Shown here in pieces: positions 32,682 through 42,720 of a stretch of DNA of 64,000 nt. Source of the DNA: Acidobacteriota bacterium (GTDB lineage Bacteria > Acidobacteriota > Terriglobia > Acidiferrales > UBA7541); the NCBI GenBank assembly GCA_016201285.1, contig JACQDE010000034.1, positions 1 through 64,000 of the forward strand, in the 5' to 3' direction. Made by a program: the position numbers and the translations under genes. Under the pieces are notes generated by a model. The model saw nothing but the letters and a program-made list of their open reading frames with translations, made no database searches and had not been told where the DNA came from. How positions within the stretch are numbered: position 1 is the first letter of the stretch; each line of letters starts with the position of its first letter.

Positions 32682-34531
32682 CACGGGAGCGGCCCCGCCG
32701 GGAGCGCGGCGTGGTCCGCGTCCGCAAATTGTAACTCATAGAGGCGCGCATAGGCGCCGCCGCTGGCAAGTAATTGTTCGTGGGTGCCGGATTCGCGAAT
32801 GGTGCCGTCTTCGAGGACGACGATCTTGTCCGCGCGGCGGATGGTGGAAAGGCGGTGCGCGATGACGAAGACGGTGCGGCCGGTCATCAAATTGGCGAGC
32901 GCGCGCTGCACGAGCAGCTCGGATTCGGAGTCGAGCTCGGAGGTGGCTTCGTCGAGAATGAGGATGGGCGAATTCTTCAGCAGGGCGCGGGCGATGGCGA
33001 GGCGCTGGCGCTGGCCGCCGGAAAGACGCTGGCCGCGCTCGCCAAGCATGGTGTGGTAGCCCTGCGGCAATTCAAGGATGAAGTCGTGGGCCAGAGCGGC
33101 CTGGGCGGCGGCGAAGACGCGGGCCTCGGGCATTTCAGGACGGCCATAACAGATGTTGTTCCAGACGGTGTCGTTGAAGAGGATGGTCTCCTGGGTGACA
33201 ATGGCCATCTGCGCGCGGAGCGAACGCAGGGTGACGTCGCGGACGTCAATGCCGTCAATGCGGACCGTGCCGGCGGTGACTTCGTGGAAGCGCGGCAGGA
33301 GGTTGACGAGAGTGGTCTTGCCGGCGCCGCTCAAGCCGACGATGGCGACGACTTCGCCGGCGGTGACGCTGAAGTGGATGCCCTTCAGCACGGAGCCGTT
33401 GCCGCCCTCGTAGGAAAAGCTGACGCTGTCGAATTCGACGGAGCGGGAGAACGGCGGCAGGACGCGTGCGCCGGGCTGCTGGGAGACTTCCTCCTGCAAA
33501 TCGAGGTACTGGAAGACTTGCGTGGTGGCGCCGAGGCCCTGTTGAAAGAGCTGGTAAATGCCGCCCAGCCGCTTAATGGGGGTGTAAATCTGAAGCAGCG
33601 CGAAGACAAAGACCATGAAGTCGCCCGTGGTCATCACACCCTTGTTGATTTTGTCGCGGGCGTAGAGCAGGACCATGACAAAGACCACCGCACCCAGCAG
33701 CTCCATCAAAGGCGAGGTCAGGGCATAGGCGCGGATCCAGCGCATGTTTTCGCGCAGCCAGCGACGAGCGATGGAGCGGAACTTGCCGATTTCGAAGTCC
33801 TCCATGCCGAAGGCCTTCACCACGCGGTTGCCGCTCGCGGTTTCCTGAAGGACTTGGCTCAGCTCGCCCAAGCGCGCCTGGCTAGCCTGCGAGGACTGAC
33901 GGATGCGGCGGCCGAGCCGCGTGACGGGAATGATGACGAGAGGAACGAAAATCATCGATCCGACGGCCAGCTTCCAATCTTTCATGAAGAGAACGGCGAG
34001 AAAGCCGAGGAGCGAGAACGACTGGCGAAAAAAATCAGCGAGCCATTCGGAGAGCACGCCGCGGACGCGTTCGACGTCGCTGATCACGGCGGACATCAGC
34101 CGGCCGGTGGGATTGTGCTGGAAGAAGCCGATGGGCTGGCGGATCAACTTGGCATAGACGCGGTTGCGCAAGTCGGTGACACCGGCGTGACCGACATACT
34201 GGATCATCGTGTTGCCGAAAAATTCGGCGAGCCCTTTGCCGAGAAACACCACGACGAGCGAAATGGAGAGAATCGTCCACACATGGCGGATGGTGGCCGG
34301 GAAGAAGGAGTTCAGGTAAACGGTGTAGTTCGTCCAGGGAATGGTGAGCAGGGCCAGCCGGGAATCCGGGGCGTGGGGATCGAGGACGCGGTCCACCACC
34401 GGCTTGATCATCAGCGCGGTGGTGGCTTCGCCGACACCGACCAGAGCCATCAACGCGACGGCGAAGGCGAGGCGGCCGGAGTAAGGCCGCACGTAGCGAA
34501 GCAGCCGCCGGATTTCACCGCGGGATTCCAC
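32681..34531 (-). CDS. MsbA-like lipid A flippase (ABC exporter)
   Basis: 616 residues from GTG 34531, preceded by GGAGG; a TTG at 34555 overlaps that site and is rejected. Fused membrane domain (six helices) and ATPase. Walker A GLSGAGKT, signature LSGGQRQR, Walker B ILILDEATSELD (Glu in place of the common Ala before LD). Its position between rapZ and yicC, in an operon with lptB and lptC, supports lipid A-core flipping to the periplasmic face, though drug export cannot be excluded. Confidence 0.9.
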   Translation of the reverse strand: MESRGEIRRLLRYVRPYSGRLAFAVALMALVGVGEATTALMIKPVVDRVLDPHAPDSRLALLTIPWTNYTVYLNSFFPATIRHVWTILSISLVVVFLGKGLAEFFGNTMIQYVGHAGVTDLRNRVYAKLIRQPIGFFQHNPTGRLMSAVISDVERVRGVLSEWLADFFRQSFSLLGFLAVLFMKDWKLAVGSMIFVPLVIIPVTRLGRRIRQSSQASQARLGELSQVLQETASGNRVVKAFGMEDFEIGKFRSIARRWLRENMRWIRAYALTSPLMELLGAVVFVMVLLYARDKINKGVMTTGDFMVFVFALLQIYTPIKRLGGIYQLFQQGLGATTQVFQYLDLQEEVSQQPGARVLPPFSRSVEFDSVSFSYEGGNGSVLKGIHFSVTAGEVVAIVGLSGAGKTTLVNLLPRFHEVTAGTVRIDGIDVRDVTLRSLRAQMAIVTQETILFNDTVWNNICYGRPEMPEARVFAAAQAALAHDFILELPQGYHTMLGERGQRLSGGQRQRLAIARALLKNSPILILDEATSELDSESELLVQRALANLMTGRTVFVIAHRLSTIRRADKIVVLEDGTIRESGTHEQLLASGGAYARLYELQFADADHAALPAGPLP

Positions 34532-34603
34532 GAGCAGGCATCCTCCGTGGAGCAAGAAACGCTGTGCGCAAAACGGTTACGCTATGTGCCGCATCCGGAA
34601 AAG

Positions 34604-35488
34604 TCAAGGCGCGGACTTTTCCATGTCGCGGTGCGACACCTTCACCGCATAGCCGCGCTTCTCGAGCGCGCGGCGCAGGGCTTCGGTCATCATCACCGAG
34701 CGGTGACGCCCGCCGGTGCAGCCGAACGCAATCGTCAGATAACTCTTCCCTTCCCGGATGTAGTGCGGGATGAGGTACGCGAGCAAGGCATCCATGCGCC
34801 GCAGGAATTCTCCGGTCTGCGGGAACGAGCGGATGTAGCCGGCCACGCGCGGGTCGCGTCCCGTCAGACGGCGCAGCGAGGCCACGAAGTGCGGGTTGGG
34901 CAGGAAGCGCACGTCGATGACGAGGTCCGCATCGGTGGGCACGCCGAAGCGAAAGCCAAAGCTGGCGAGGGAAACGAGGAGCGGACGGCGGCGCGGGTTC
35001 TGGAAGCGGTCGGTGATGAACTGGCGCAACTCATGAACATTGAACTTGGTGGTGTCAATGATCAGGTCGGCGATCTTGCGAATGGGCGCCATGAGGCGGC
35101 GCTCGAGGTGAATGCCTTCGCGGACGGAGAGCTCGCGGCCAAGCGGGTGGGGGCGGCGCGTTTCCGAAAAGCGGCGGACAAGAGCTTCGTCACCGGCCTC
35201 GATGAAGACGAGCGTGGCCGGATGGTCCTTGCGAAGCTTTTTATAGATGGCGGGGAGGCGGGCGAGCTTGTCGCCTTCGCGGGCGTCTACGAGCAGCGCG
35301 GCGCGCTCGATCTCGCCACCGCCCTCGGCGTAGAGTTCGCTGAACTTGGCGATAAGGTCCACGGGGAGGTTATCGACGCAGTAGAAGCCGAGGTCCTCGA
35401 AGGTGCGCAGGACGGAGCCTTTGCCGGAGCCGCTGAGGCCCGTGAGGAGCACAAGCTGGCGGAAACCGCGTGTCGCGTCGCGCTTCAC
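34604..35488 (-). CDS. rapZ: RNase adapter protein RapZ
   Basis: 294 residues. N-terminal P-loop GLSGSGKG (17-24) with Walker B-like aspartate VDAREG, and C-terminal domain FGCTGGRHRSV that binds small RNA or glucosamine-6-phosphate. In E. coli it steers GlmZ decay; in other bacteria the family controls cell-envelope precursor supply. It follows rpoN by 10 bases. The hpf and ptsN genes often found in between are missing here. Confidence 0.93.
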   Translation of the reverse strand: MKRDATRGFRQLVLLTGLSGSGKGSVLRTFEDLGFYCVDNLPVDLIAKFSELYAEGGGEIERAALLVDAREGDKLARLPAIYKKLRKDHPATLVFIEAGDEALVRRFSETRRPHPLGRELSVREGIHLERRLMAPIRKIADLIIDTTKFNVHELRQFITDRFQNPRRRPLLVSLASFGFRFGVPTDADLVIDVRFLPNPHFVASLRRLTGRDPRVAGYIRSFPQTGEFLRRMDALLAYLIPHYIREGKSYLTIAFGCTGGRHRSVMMTEALRRALEKRGYAVKVSHRDMEKSAP

Positions 35489-35498
35489 TGTGCGGCGC

Positions 35499-36938
35499 CT
35501 ATGACTTCACCCGGCGCTGGTGAGTGCTGGGGATGCGCAGGTCCTCGCGGTACTTGGCGACGGTGCGGCGCGTGACGCGCACGCCCTCTTCTTCAAGCCG
35601 CTTGGCAATCTGCTCGTCGGTGAGCGGGTGGACGGAATCCTCTTCCTCGATCATCTTCTTGACGCGGCGCTTGAGCGTCATCAAGGAGATGTTGCCGCCC
35701 TCGGGCCCGTTGACGGATTCGGAGAAAAAGAAGCGCAGTTCGTAAACGCCCTGGGGCGTATGCGCGTACTTGCTGGCCACCGCGCGGCTGACGGTGGAGG
35801 GGTGCACGCCGACTTCCTCGGCGACTTCCTTGATCATCATGGGCTTGATGTAGTCCATGCCGAAATCGAGAAACTCGTGCTGGCGGCGGATGATGGACTG
35901 ACAGACCCTGACGATGGTGTGTTTGCGCTGCTCGATGTTCTTGATGAGCTGGATGGCGGCGCTGAAGCGCTCCTTGACGTAGTTGCGAACGTCGCGGTCG
36001 GCGGCGTCGCGGGCGAGCAGGCGGCGGTACACGGGGCTCAAGCGCAACTGCGGCAGGTCGTCCTCGTTCATGAAGACCTGCCATTCGTCGTCCACCTTGC
36101 GGAAGTGGACGTCCGGCTCGACCAGGCGGGCCTCGGTCTTGTTGTAACGGAGGCCGGGGCGCGGATCGAGCTTCTTGATGACGTCCACGGCGCGCTTGAC
36201 CAGCTCGACGGGACGGTTGAGCGCGCGGGCAATTTCCTTGAATTGATTGTTCTGGATCGATTTCAGGTGATCGGAAACGATCTGTTGGGCCAGGGTGTTG
36301 CCGGGGTCAAACGCCTTGAGCTGGAGCAACAGGCACTCGCGCAGGTCGCGGGCGGCCACGCCGATGGGGTCGAACTCGTGCACGACGGCGAGGGCTTCCT
36401 CGACGTCGTCCGTCGAATAATTGCCGGCGGCGGCAATTTCCTCGAACGTGGCGGTGAGGTAGCCGTTTTCGTCGAGGTTGCCGATGATGGTTTCGGCAAC
36501 CTCGCGGACGGTTTCGCTGCAGATGCTGACGCGCAACTGCCACTCCAGATGCACGGCCAGGCTTTGCGGAGAGGAGAGGAATTTTTCGAAGGAGGGCCGC
36601 TCGATTTCTTCGCGTTCCTGGTGGGAATTGTCGGCGCCGGTATCGAGATACTGGCTGAAGAAGGAGCCGATATCGAATTCGTCGAAGGGGTTGGCGGCTT
36701 CCGTTTCGGGGACTTTCTCGGTCTCCGCCTTGACGAAGGTTTCGTCGGTGTAGTTTTCGCTGGCCAGGCCGTCGTCGCCGACTTCCTCGAGCACCGGGTT
36801 GGCGACCATCTCCTGATTGATCATCTCGCGCAGCTCGAGGCGGTTGAGCGCGAGCACGCTGACCATCTGAACCAGACCCGGGGTGAGGATCTGCTTCTGC
36901 GTGACCTTCAGGTGGAGCCTTGGCTGCAGCCAGTTCAT
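35499..36938 (-). CDS. rpoN: RNA polymerase sigma-54 factor
   Basis: 479 residues. Region I begins LHLKVTQKQILTPGLVQMV and is Gln/Leu-rich; the acidic linker (ETEAANPFDEFDIGSFF) follows, then the core-binding domain. The RpoN box is RRTVAKYRE near the end, and the HTH lies at GVHPSTVSRAVASKY. It directs transcription from -24/-12 promoters with enhancer-binding AAA+ proteins, none of which lies in this window. Confidence 0.94.
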   Translation of the reverse strand: MNWLQPRLHLKVTQKQILTPGLVQMVSVLALNRLELREMINQEMVANPVLEEVGDDGLASENYTDETFVKAETEKVPETEAANPFDEFDIGSFFSQYLDTGADNSHQEREEIERPSFEKFLSSPQSLAVHLEWQLRVSICSETVREVAETIIGNLDENGYLTATFEEIAAAGNYSTDDVEEALAVVHEFDPIGVAARDLRECLLLQLKAFDPGNTLAQQIVSDHLKSIQNNQFKEIARALNRPVELVKRAVDVIKKLDPRPGLRYNKTEARLVEPDVHFRKVDDEWQVFMNEDDLPQLRLSPVYRRLLARDAADRDVRNYVKERFSAAIQLIKNIEQRKHTIVRVCQSIIRRQHEFLDFGMDYIKPMMIKEVAEEVGVHPSTVSRAVASKYAHTPQGVYELRFFFSESVNGPEGGNISLMTLKRRVKKMIEEEDSVHPLTDEQIAKRLEEEGVRVTRRTVAKYREDLRIPSTHQRRVKS

Positions 36939-37022
36939 CGGTTTATGCGCCCGCCTCGGCGGGCCCTGCCACCTCTACTACCTATACTTTCGGCTGTTGG
37001 CGACGGGAACAAGAGCGCCATT

Positions 37023-37748
37023 TCAATTCAGCGTGAAGTGATCGCCGAGATACACGCGGCGCACTTCGGGATCCTGGCTCAGATCCGCCGGACGGCCGGC
37101 CCGGAAGATCCGGCCCTCATTGATAATATACGCCCGATCGGTGACGCGCAGGGTTTCGCGGACGTTGTGGTCGGTCATGAGCACACCGATGCCGGCATTG
37201 CGCAGGCCGGCGATGGTCTTCTGCAACTCGATGACGGTCACGGGGTCAATGCCGGAGAAGGGCTCGTCGAGCAGGATGAACTGGGGCTCGAGCACGAGCG
37301 AGCGGGCGATCTCCAGACGGCGGCGCTCGCCGCCGGAGAGGGTGTAGGCCTGGTTATAGCGCACGGTTTCGAGGCCCAACTGAGCAAGCAGCTCTTCCAG
37401 ACGGTCGCGGCGCTGCTCGGGGGTCAAAGGCAAGGTCTCCAGCACTGCGAGCAGGTTTTCCTCGACGGTCAATTTTCTGAAAACCGAGGGCTCCTGGGGA
37501 AGGTAGCTGATGCCGCTGCGGGCGCGGAGGTACATGGGGAGGTCGGTGATGTCTTCCCCATCCAGGAGCACACGCCCCGTATCCGGACGGGCCAGACCGA
37601 CGAGGATATAGAAGGTAGTCGTCTTGCCGGCGCCGTTCGGGCCAAGCAGCCCTACCACCTCGCCCTGCGCTATTTCCAGGTCAAGATTGTCAACAACCGT
37701 ACGCCCACGGTAGGACTTGCGCAGTTCGAGGGCTTGGAGCTTCGGCAT
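37023..37748 (-). CDS. lptB: LptB, LPS export ATPase
   Basis: 241 residues. Walker A GPNGAGKT (36-43), signature [15 protein letters not shown], Walker [14 protein letters not shown] and switch His in TDHNVRE. Powers transport of LPS from inner to outer membrane through LptFG (not seen here). It lies 6 bases after the LptC/LptA gene. Confidence 0.94.
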   Translation of the reverse strand: MPKLQALELRKSYRGRTVVDNLDLEIAQGEVVGLLGPNGAGKTTTFYILVGLARPDTGRVLLDGEDITDLPMYLRARSGISYLPQEPSVFRKLTVEENLLAVLETLPLTPEQRRDRLEELLAQLGLETVRYNQAYTLSGGERRRLEIARSLVLEPQFILLDEPFSGIDPVTVIELQKTIAGLRNAGIGVLMTDHNVRETLRVTDRAYIINEGRIFRAGRPADLSQDPEVRRVYLGDHFTLN

Positions 37749-37754
37749 AGGGGT

Positions 37755-39974
37755 TCATTTCTCGACGCGATGGCGACTCAGCGTACGCGAACCTTCCTCC
37801 GAATCGACGAGAATCTTATCATCCGCTAGAAAGAAGGTCAATTGACGGCCGGAGGTTGTGCCCAGGATGGAGTCGTAAAGTGTTGGACGGCCACCGGATA
37901 GGACGATTTTGCCCTCGTCGGCGAGGTACTCGGCGTGCTCGGCGGTGCCCCGTCGGCCGCGTTGCTGGACGGTAACGCCGCCAGTGGCAAGCGCCTTGCT
38001 CAGTTGTTTTGGCCCATTATTTGCAGACGTCAAATACAGTTCCAAAGTCCTCGATTGAATATGTCCCACGCTGGATTGGGCGCTTGCGTCACCCTCCATC
38101 CGCACGCGACCCTCGCTGCTCCAGTAAGTCATGTGGGCGGCGCGGGCGCGCCAAATGTTCCGCTGGGCGACACCCGCGGCCGGGTTGGGCGCCTGCGGCA
38201 GAAGGGCGAGGACATTTTCGCCGGCCTCCAAGCGCTGTTCGTCCCGCAGAAGCGTGATGGCCGCGGCTTCGATCACGGCGTCGCCCTGCCACAGCCGCGC
38301 GTGTCCGGAATAGACGGCGCGACCCGTAGAGCGGTTGGCGAGGAGTTGATCGGCGGAGAGGTGCGCGGGCTGCGGAGCGAGGTTGGTGACGCTGTTGCGC
38401 TCGGCGGAAAAATAGCTGGTGCGGACGCCGCCTTCGGCGCGGATCTCGCCGGTACGCTGGTTGAAGGAAATGGACGGCGCGGTGGTACGGGAAACGCCGT
38501 CGGCGACAGCGGCGGAGCCGGTGAGCGTCACCGCATCGGCGGCGCGGACCATGCGGGCGCGGTCGGCCTGGGCGTTGCGGTCGCCCTCGCGGAAGCGGAC
38601 GCTGCCGCTCTGCTCGACCTCGGTCCATTCGCCTTCGGCCGAGAATCTCATGGCCAGGTCGCGCGAAGAGGTGACCTGCGGCGGGCGATTGCCCAAACGG
38701 CGCTCGACCTCGACGCCGTTCGAGCCAGTGAGATGGTGGACGACATTGCGCTCGTCGAACTGCGCGGCAAGGCGCTCGCCGCGGACTCTCGTGGACTCTT
38801 CGCCGTTGCGGATCTCAAGTGTGGCCGGCGCGAGCGATTCGGCCAGCTCGATGCGGCGCTCGGCGCGCTTCCGGCCGGGACCAAGCGCGATGCGCAGCAA
38901 CTGCGTTTCGAGGCGGCGCGTGCCGCCGCGGTGCTGCGCGTCAAGCGAGACGTTGCCATTGGCGGTCAGTGACTTCGCAAGGTTGCGTCCCGGCTCCATC
39001 TCCACTTCGGCGCGCTGCGACTGGAGGCGGTCCTCACCGGCCGCGTTCTTCAACCGGCCGGTGACGTTGCCGGCGGCCTGGAGACGCTCGATCGAGCCTT
39101 CGCGGCCGAAGAGCGTGACGATCTCTTGCGCGGTCACGGCGAGCTGCCCGCGCGTTTCCGAAGATTGATACTGCGGGTTGCCGCCGGCGACCAGGCGGCG
39201 CGCGCGCAGGGCGGCATCGAATTCGAGCGCGAGCGCGCCGGCGGTGAGCAACCGCTCACCCTGCTTCACGCGGACCGGCGCGAGCAGGCGCATGGTGCGC
39301 GAATCGCGCTGATACTCGAGCCCCGCGCCGGTGAGCACGACAGGCTCCGGCGTCTTGCCCTCCTTGCCGGACGAAGTCAGCGTCAGCTCAACGTCGCGGT
39401 GCACGGTGAACTTGGCGTCGCGCGTGCTGTAGGTGACGCCAACGCCGCGGCCGTGGCCGTAAGGAAAACGGAAGACGACGGGATTTTCGGTGTGCAACTC
39501 GCCGGATTCGCGGTCGAAGGTGACGTTGACCGTGCCCACGTGAATGACGCGTTCGCCGGGACGCTGCTTTGCTTCCTCAGCGCTTTCGAGATCAATCTGC
39601 ACTTCCCCGGCGCAGGTGATTTCTCCAGTGGCGGGGGCGTAGTCGCACTCGCGGGTGTGGATGTTGTCGAAGCGCTTGCCGAAGCGGCCGTAGATGGTGA
39701 TCCAGACGTCCTGGAGCTGCGCGAGGCCGCCGGCCTTGTACTCGGTGGTGCGGGAGGCGCGAACGGTGAAGAGCGTGCGGTCCTGCTCGACCTTGGAAAA
39801 AGAGAATTCGGCGGATTGCTTCCGCACCGCGGGCGGCACCACCGGCGGCGCATTCCGGCGGGCGCGGGCGGCTTCAAAGGAGCGGTAGGCGTACACGCCC
39901 GCCACCGTCAGCGCCAGTAGCGCAGCGCTGGTGACAGCCCAACGGGCGTATCGAGCGGCTTCACTCCGGCGCAT
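37755..39974 (-). CDS. LptC-LptA fusion, LPS transport periplasmic protein
   Basis: 739 residues. One N-terminal membrane helix (residues about 12-30), then LptC-like repeats (FTVRASRTTEYKAGG, LQDVWITIYGRFG) and several OstA/LptA units marked by asparagine/glycine turns (AAGNVTGRL, TANGNVSLDAQ, YSGHARLWQGDAVIEA). It would form an extended beta-jellyroll bridge across the periplasm. Standard LptC is about 190 and LptA about 185 residues, so this is a long fused form. A TACAAT -10-like box on the minus strand at 40024-40019 may start the operon, but the -35 is weak. Confidence 0.88.
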   Translation of the reverse strand: MRRSEAARYARWAVTSAALLALTVAGVYAYRSFEAARARRNAPPVVPPAVRKQSAEFSFSKVEQDRTLFTVRASRTTEYKAGGLAQLQDVWITIYGRFGKRFDNIHTRECDYAPATGEITCAGEVQIDLESAEEAKQRPGERVIHVGTVNVTFDRESGELHTENPVVFRFPYGHGRGVGVTYSTRDAKFTVHRDVELTLTSSGKEGKTPEPVVLTGAGLEYQRDSRTMRLLAPVRVKQGERLLTAGALALEFDAALRARRLVAGGNPQYQSSETRGQLAVTAQEIVTLFGREGSIERLQAAGNVTGRLKNAAGEDRLQSQRAEVEMEPGRNLAKSLTANGNVSLDAQHRGGTRRLETQLLRIALGPGRKRAERRIELAESLAPATLEIRNGEESTRVRGERLAAQFDERNVVHHLTGSNGVEVERRLGNRPPQVTSSRDLAMRFSAEGEWTEVEQSGSVRFREGDRNAQADRARMVRAADAVTLTGSAAVADGVSRTTAPSISFNQRTGEIRAEGGVRTSYFSAERNSVTNLAPQPAHLSADQLLANRSTGRAVYSGHARLWQGDAVIEAAAITLLRDEQRLEAGENVLALLPQAPNPAAGVAQRNIWRARAAHMTYWSSEGRVRMEGDASAQSSVGHIQSRTLELYLTSANNGPKQLSKALATGGVTVQQRGRRGTAEHAEYLADEGKIVLSGGRPTLYDSILGTTSGRQLTFFLADDKILVDSEEGSRTLSRHRVEK

Positions 39975-40101
39975 TCGTCTCCCGGCCCCGAATCTCGAAG
40001 CTTCGGGATTAGATGCTCATTGTAGACCGAAAGGCGAGGAAAACCTTTTGGAACCGCAGATGAACGCGGATGGGTGCAGATTGATTTCTTGTCCTGAAGA
40101 C

Positions 40102-40126
40102 ATGCCGGCCTGAAGGCCGGCGCTAC
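40102..40126. repeat. Family A palindrome 4 bases past the aldehyde dehydrogenase stop
   Basis: atgccggcctgaaggccggcgctaca. Orientation relative to the upstream gene is the same as in the stop-supplying copies, but here the gene keeps its own TGA (40133-40131). Confidence 0.6.
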
Positions 40127-40130
40127 ACGA

Positions 40131-42344
40131 TCATTTCGTTTCGATAAGGACTTCGCAGGAGGAAGCGAGGTCGCGGGCGGAGGGCGTGACGATGGTTTTG
40201 GGGCCGATGAAGATTTTTTCGCCGCGGCGGATGGCGTTGCGGACGTCGGTCTCGCTTACAAACTCCGCGAGCTTTGGAGCAGAAGCCTCAGGGGCTGAAG
40301 CCCCTTTGCCCGAAGCTGCGCTTTTGTCGGAGCTGAAGCTCCGACCCCCTACGGCTGCTTCCGGGGCGGTGGCGCAGGCGGCCGGTGACGCGGCAGTTGC
40401 GGGGCGCGCACCGAGTATGGCGGAGACGGCGGCGGCGGCGACGTCCTTGGGAGAAGGAAGCGGATTGGACGTGGGAGCAGGTTTGGCTGCGGGTGGAGCG
40501 GGCGTGGAAGATGGCGAAGCGGAGGAAGATGCCGGGCTAAAGCCCGGCGCTACATTCGAACCAGAGCCGCGAGGGATGCCGAATTGTCCCATGACGCGTT
40601 CGACGATTTTGGAAATGGTGGCGCGGTCCGGAGCGGCAATCGTGGAAGGCGTCACCTCGGGGGCTGAAGCCCCCTCCTTCTCTTGCGTCGGAATGTCGGA
40701 GCTAAAGCTCCGACCCCCTATCGGCGCGGCGAGCGCAGGCGCAGTTTGTGGAGCGGAGGAGACCGAAGCAACCGAAGATGCCGGGCGTCCCGCTTCGCGG
40801 GAACCAGTCGCTTCAGATGCCGCTGCGGCAGCGGAAGCGGACGACGAGGCGGCGGCGGGCGGGGCGGCGGCGGGCGGGGCGGCGGCGGAGGCCGCAGCAG
40901 CGGACTGGACGGGCACGGGCGACTGGCCCGCGGATGCGCCGGAATCGGCGAGGAGGCGGCGGTCGGCAGGGATGGTGCGGTGCTCGATGGCGCGCGATTC
41001 CCAGGCGATACGCTTGATGTTCATCAGGTGGTGCGGGCCGACGTTGTCCGAAGTGATGTTGCCGCCGAGCGCGCCGCAGCCGAGCGTCATCGCGGGAAAG
41101 AGATTCGTCGAGTAGCCGATGGAGCCGTGCACAGCGGCGGTGTTCACGCAGACGCGGAATGCGGGCACGCCCTTGCCGAATTCCTTTGCCACCGATTCAC
41201 TCGCGGTGTGAACGGCGGCGGTGTGACCGGCGCCGCCGAACTGGAGGAGCTTGTTGCAGAGCGCGATGGCCGCGGCGGTGTTGGGCACGGAGTAGAACGC
41301 GAGAATCGGCGAAAGCTTTTCGGCGGAGAGCGGCTGCTCGCGGCCGACGGCGGTGAGCCTGGCGATGAGCACGCGCGTCTGCGGCGGGACCTTGAGGCCG
41401 GTCATTTCCGCGAGCAGCGTGGCGGGCTTGCCGACAATCTGCGGATTGGGCGCGGTGGCGCCGGGGCGGAAGACGAGCGCGCCGACTTTTTCCGCTTCCT
41501 CGGACGACAGGAAGTACGCGCCCTGGCGGCGGCATTCTTCAAGAACAAGGTCGCGAACCTGCTCGTCGCAGACGATGGCTTGCTCGGAGGAGCAGATCGT
41601 GCCGTAGTCAAAAGTTTTTCCGGCGAGGATGTCGGCGACGGCTTTGCGCACGTTGGCTGTGCGCTCGATGTACGCGGGGACGTTGCCCGGGCCGACACCG
41701 TAGGACGGCTTGCCGGAACTATACGCAGCGCGGACGAGACCCGTGCCGCCGGTGGCGAGGATGACGCCGACGGAGCGGTGGCGCATCAGCTCCTGCGTGC
41801 CCTGCATGGTGGTGTGCGCCATGCAGCCGATCAGTCCTTCGGGCGCGCCGGCTCTCAATGCCGCGCGGGAAAGCACCGCCGCAGTTTCGCAGATGCAGCG
41901 CGCAGCCGAAGGATGCGGGCTGAGCACGACGGCGTTGCGCGCCTTGATCGAAATCAGCGTCTTGTAGATGGTCGTGGAAGTCGGATTGGTGCACGGGATG
42001 ACCGCGGCGACAACGCCGACCGGCGTGGCCACTTCGACGATGCCCTTCTCGCGGTCTTCGCGCAGGACGCCGACGGTCTTCATGCCGCGGATGGCGCGGT
42101 GCACGTCCACGGACGCGAGGCGGTTCTTGATGATTTTGTCGGGGACGTTGCCGTAGCCAGTTTCCTCGACGGCCATGCGGGCGAGCTGTTCGCCGGCGGC
42201 AGTGGCGGCTTCGGCGCAGGCGTCCACGATGGCGTCCACCTGCTCCTGGGAAAAGGCGGCGAAAATTTTCTGGGCTTCGGCGGCGCGCGCGACGAGTTCG
42301 CGGGCTTCCTGAATGGAGAGTAGGTCGCGGTCGCGGAGAGTCAA
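40131..42344 (-). CDS. Microcompartment CoA-acylating aldehyde dehydrogenase with long tail
   Basis: 737 residues from TTG 42344 (AGGGG upstream; start not certain). Catalytic domain (1 to about 460) resembles AdhE-N/Pdu[25 protein letters not shown] and Cys251 in GTICSSEQ. It would turn acetaldehyde or propionaldehyde into the acyl-CoA with NAD+. The Ala/Pro/Ser-rich linker (about 460-690) contains two helical segments that look like encapsulation peptides ([15 protein letters not shown] and [13 protein letters not shown]). The end ([18 protein letters not shown].. IVTPSARDL) resembles the docking motif of EutQ and EutT. Three palindromic repeats lie in the linker, in frame. Confidence 0.88.
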   Translation of the reverse strand: MTLRDRDLLSIQEARELVARAAEAQKIFAAFSQEQVDAIVDACAEAATAAGEQLARMAVEETGYGNVPDKIIKNRLASVDVHRAIRGMKTVGVLREDREKGIVEVATPVGVVAAVIPCTNPTSTTIYKTLISIKARNAVVLSPHPSAARCICETAAVLSRAALRAGAPEGLIGCMAHTTMQGTQELMRHRSVGVILATGGTGLVRAAYSSGKPSYGVGPGNVPAYIERTANVRKAVADILAGKTFDYGTICSSEQAIVCDEQVRDLVLEECRRQGAYFLSSEEAEKVGALVFRPGATAPNPQIVGKPATLLAEMTGLKVPPQTRVLIARLTAVGREQPLSAEKLSPILAFYSVPNTAAAIALCNKLLQFGGAGHTAAVHTASESVAKEFGKGVPAFRVCVNTAAVHGSIGYSTNLFPAMTLGCGALGGNITSDNVGPHHLMNIKRIAWESRAIEHRTIPADRRLLADSGASAGQSPVPVQSAAAASAAAPPAAAPPAAASSSASAAAAASEATGSREAGRPASSVASVSSAPQTAPALAAPIGGRSFSSDIPTQEKEGASAPEVTPSTIAAPDRATISKIVERVMGQFGIPRGSGSNVAPGFSPASSSASPSSTPAPPAAKPAPTSNPLPSPKDVAAAAVSAILGARPATAASPAACATAPEAAVGGRSFSSDKSAASGKGASAPEASAPKLAEFVSETDVRNAIRRGEKIFIGPKTIVTPSARDLASSCEVLIETK
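40286..40351 (-). repeat. Composite element B in frame, copy 1
   Basis: Two palindromes, GGGGTCGGAGC-TTCA-GCTCCGAC and GGGGCTTCAGCCCC, about 20 bases apart. Encodes GGRSFSSD then KGASAPE in the linker of the aldehyde dehydrogenase. Confidence 0.75.
40529..40554 (-). repeat. Family A palindrome read in frame in the aldehyde dehydrogenase
   Basis: Encodes [11 protein letters not shown], identical to the peptide in CoaBC. Confidence 0.75.
40655..40720 (-). repeat. Composite element B in frame, copy 2
   Basis: Encodes GGRSFSSD then EGASAPE, the same frame as copy 1. Confidence 0.75.
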
Positions 42345-42375
42345 GGCGCCAGCCCCTGCGAATGAGAAACGAAGA

Positions 42376-42403
42376 GGGATTCTTCGCTTCGCTCAGAATG
42401 ACA
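42376..42403. repeat. Family C hairpin between the two BMC genes
   Basis: GGATTCTTCGCTTCGCTCAG followed by AATGACAG. It lies in the 79-base gap between shell gene and aldehyde dehydrogenase gene and could reduce read-through. Confidence 0.5.
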
Positions 42404-42423
42404 GGACAAAAATAATGCCGATG

Positions 42424-42720
42424 CTACTTTTTGCCGGGAGGCACGCCGCCGCCGGGGAGAATCTTGTCCACATGCTCGTGGGGCCGCGGGATGACGTGCA
42501 CGGCGACCAGTTCGCCCACGCGGCGCGCGGCAGCGGCACCGGCATCGGTGGCCGCCTTGACCGCGCCGACGTCGCCGCGGACCATCACGGTGACGTAGCC
42601 GGAGCCGATGTACTCCTTGCCGATGAGGACGACGTTGGCGGCCTTCACCATGGCGTCGGAGGCTTCAATAGCGCCGACCAGGCCTTTTGTCTCGATCATT
42701 CCCAGCGCTTCATAAGACAT
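42424..42720 (-). CDS. BMC-H microcompartment shell protein
   Basis: 98 residues from ATG 42720; the upstream extension to 42840 is repeat DNA. Single BMC domain with the typical [22 protein letters not shown] start, [17 protein letters not shown] and [19 protein letters not shown], as in EutM/PduA. It forms hexagonal tiles whose central pore passes small metabolites. No BMC-P or BMC-T gene lies nearby, so the shell must get its other parts from elsewhere in the genome. Confidence 0.95.
   Translation of the reverse strand: MSYEALGMIETKGLVGAIEASDAMVKAANVVLIGKEYIGSGYVTVMVRGDVGAVKAATDAGAAAARRVGELVAVHVIPRPHEHVDKILPGGGVPPGKK

Noticed and set aside
32774-35575. 933-codon plus-strand open frame
   Set aside because: It lies opposite the MsbA-like and RapZ genes, both with full motifs; the frame is long only because of third-position GC bias.
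35520-37829. 769-codon plus-strand open frame
   Set aside because: Shadow of rpoN and lptB on the other strand.
40683-42323. 546-codon plus-strand Gly/Arg-rich open frame
   Set aside because: Antisense to the aldehyde dehydrogenase with its catalytic Cys motif; composition is Gly/Arg/His-rich as expected for a shadow.
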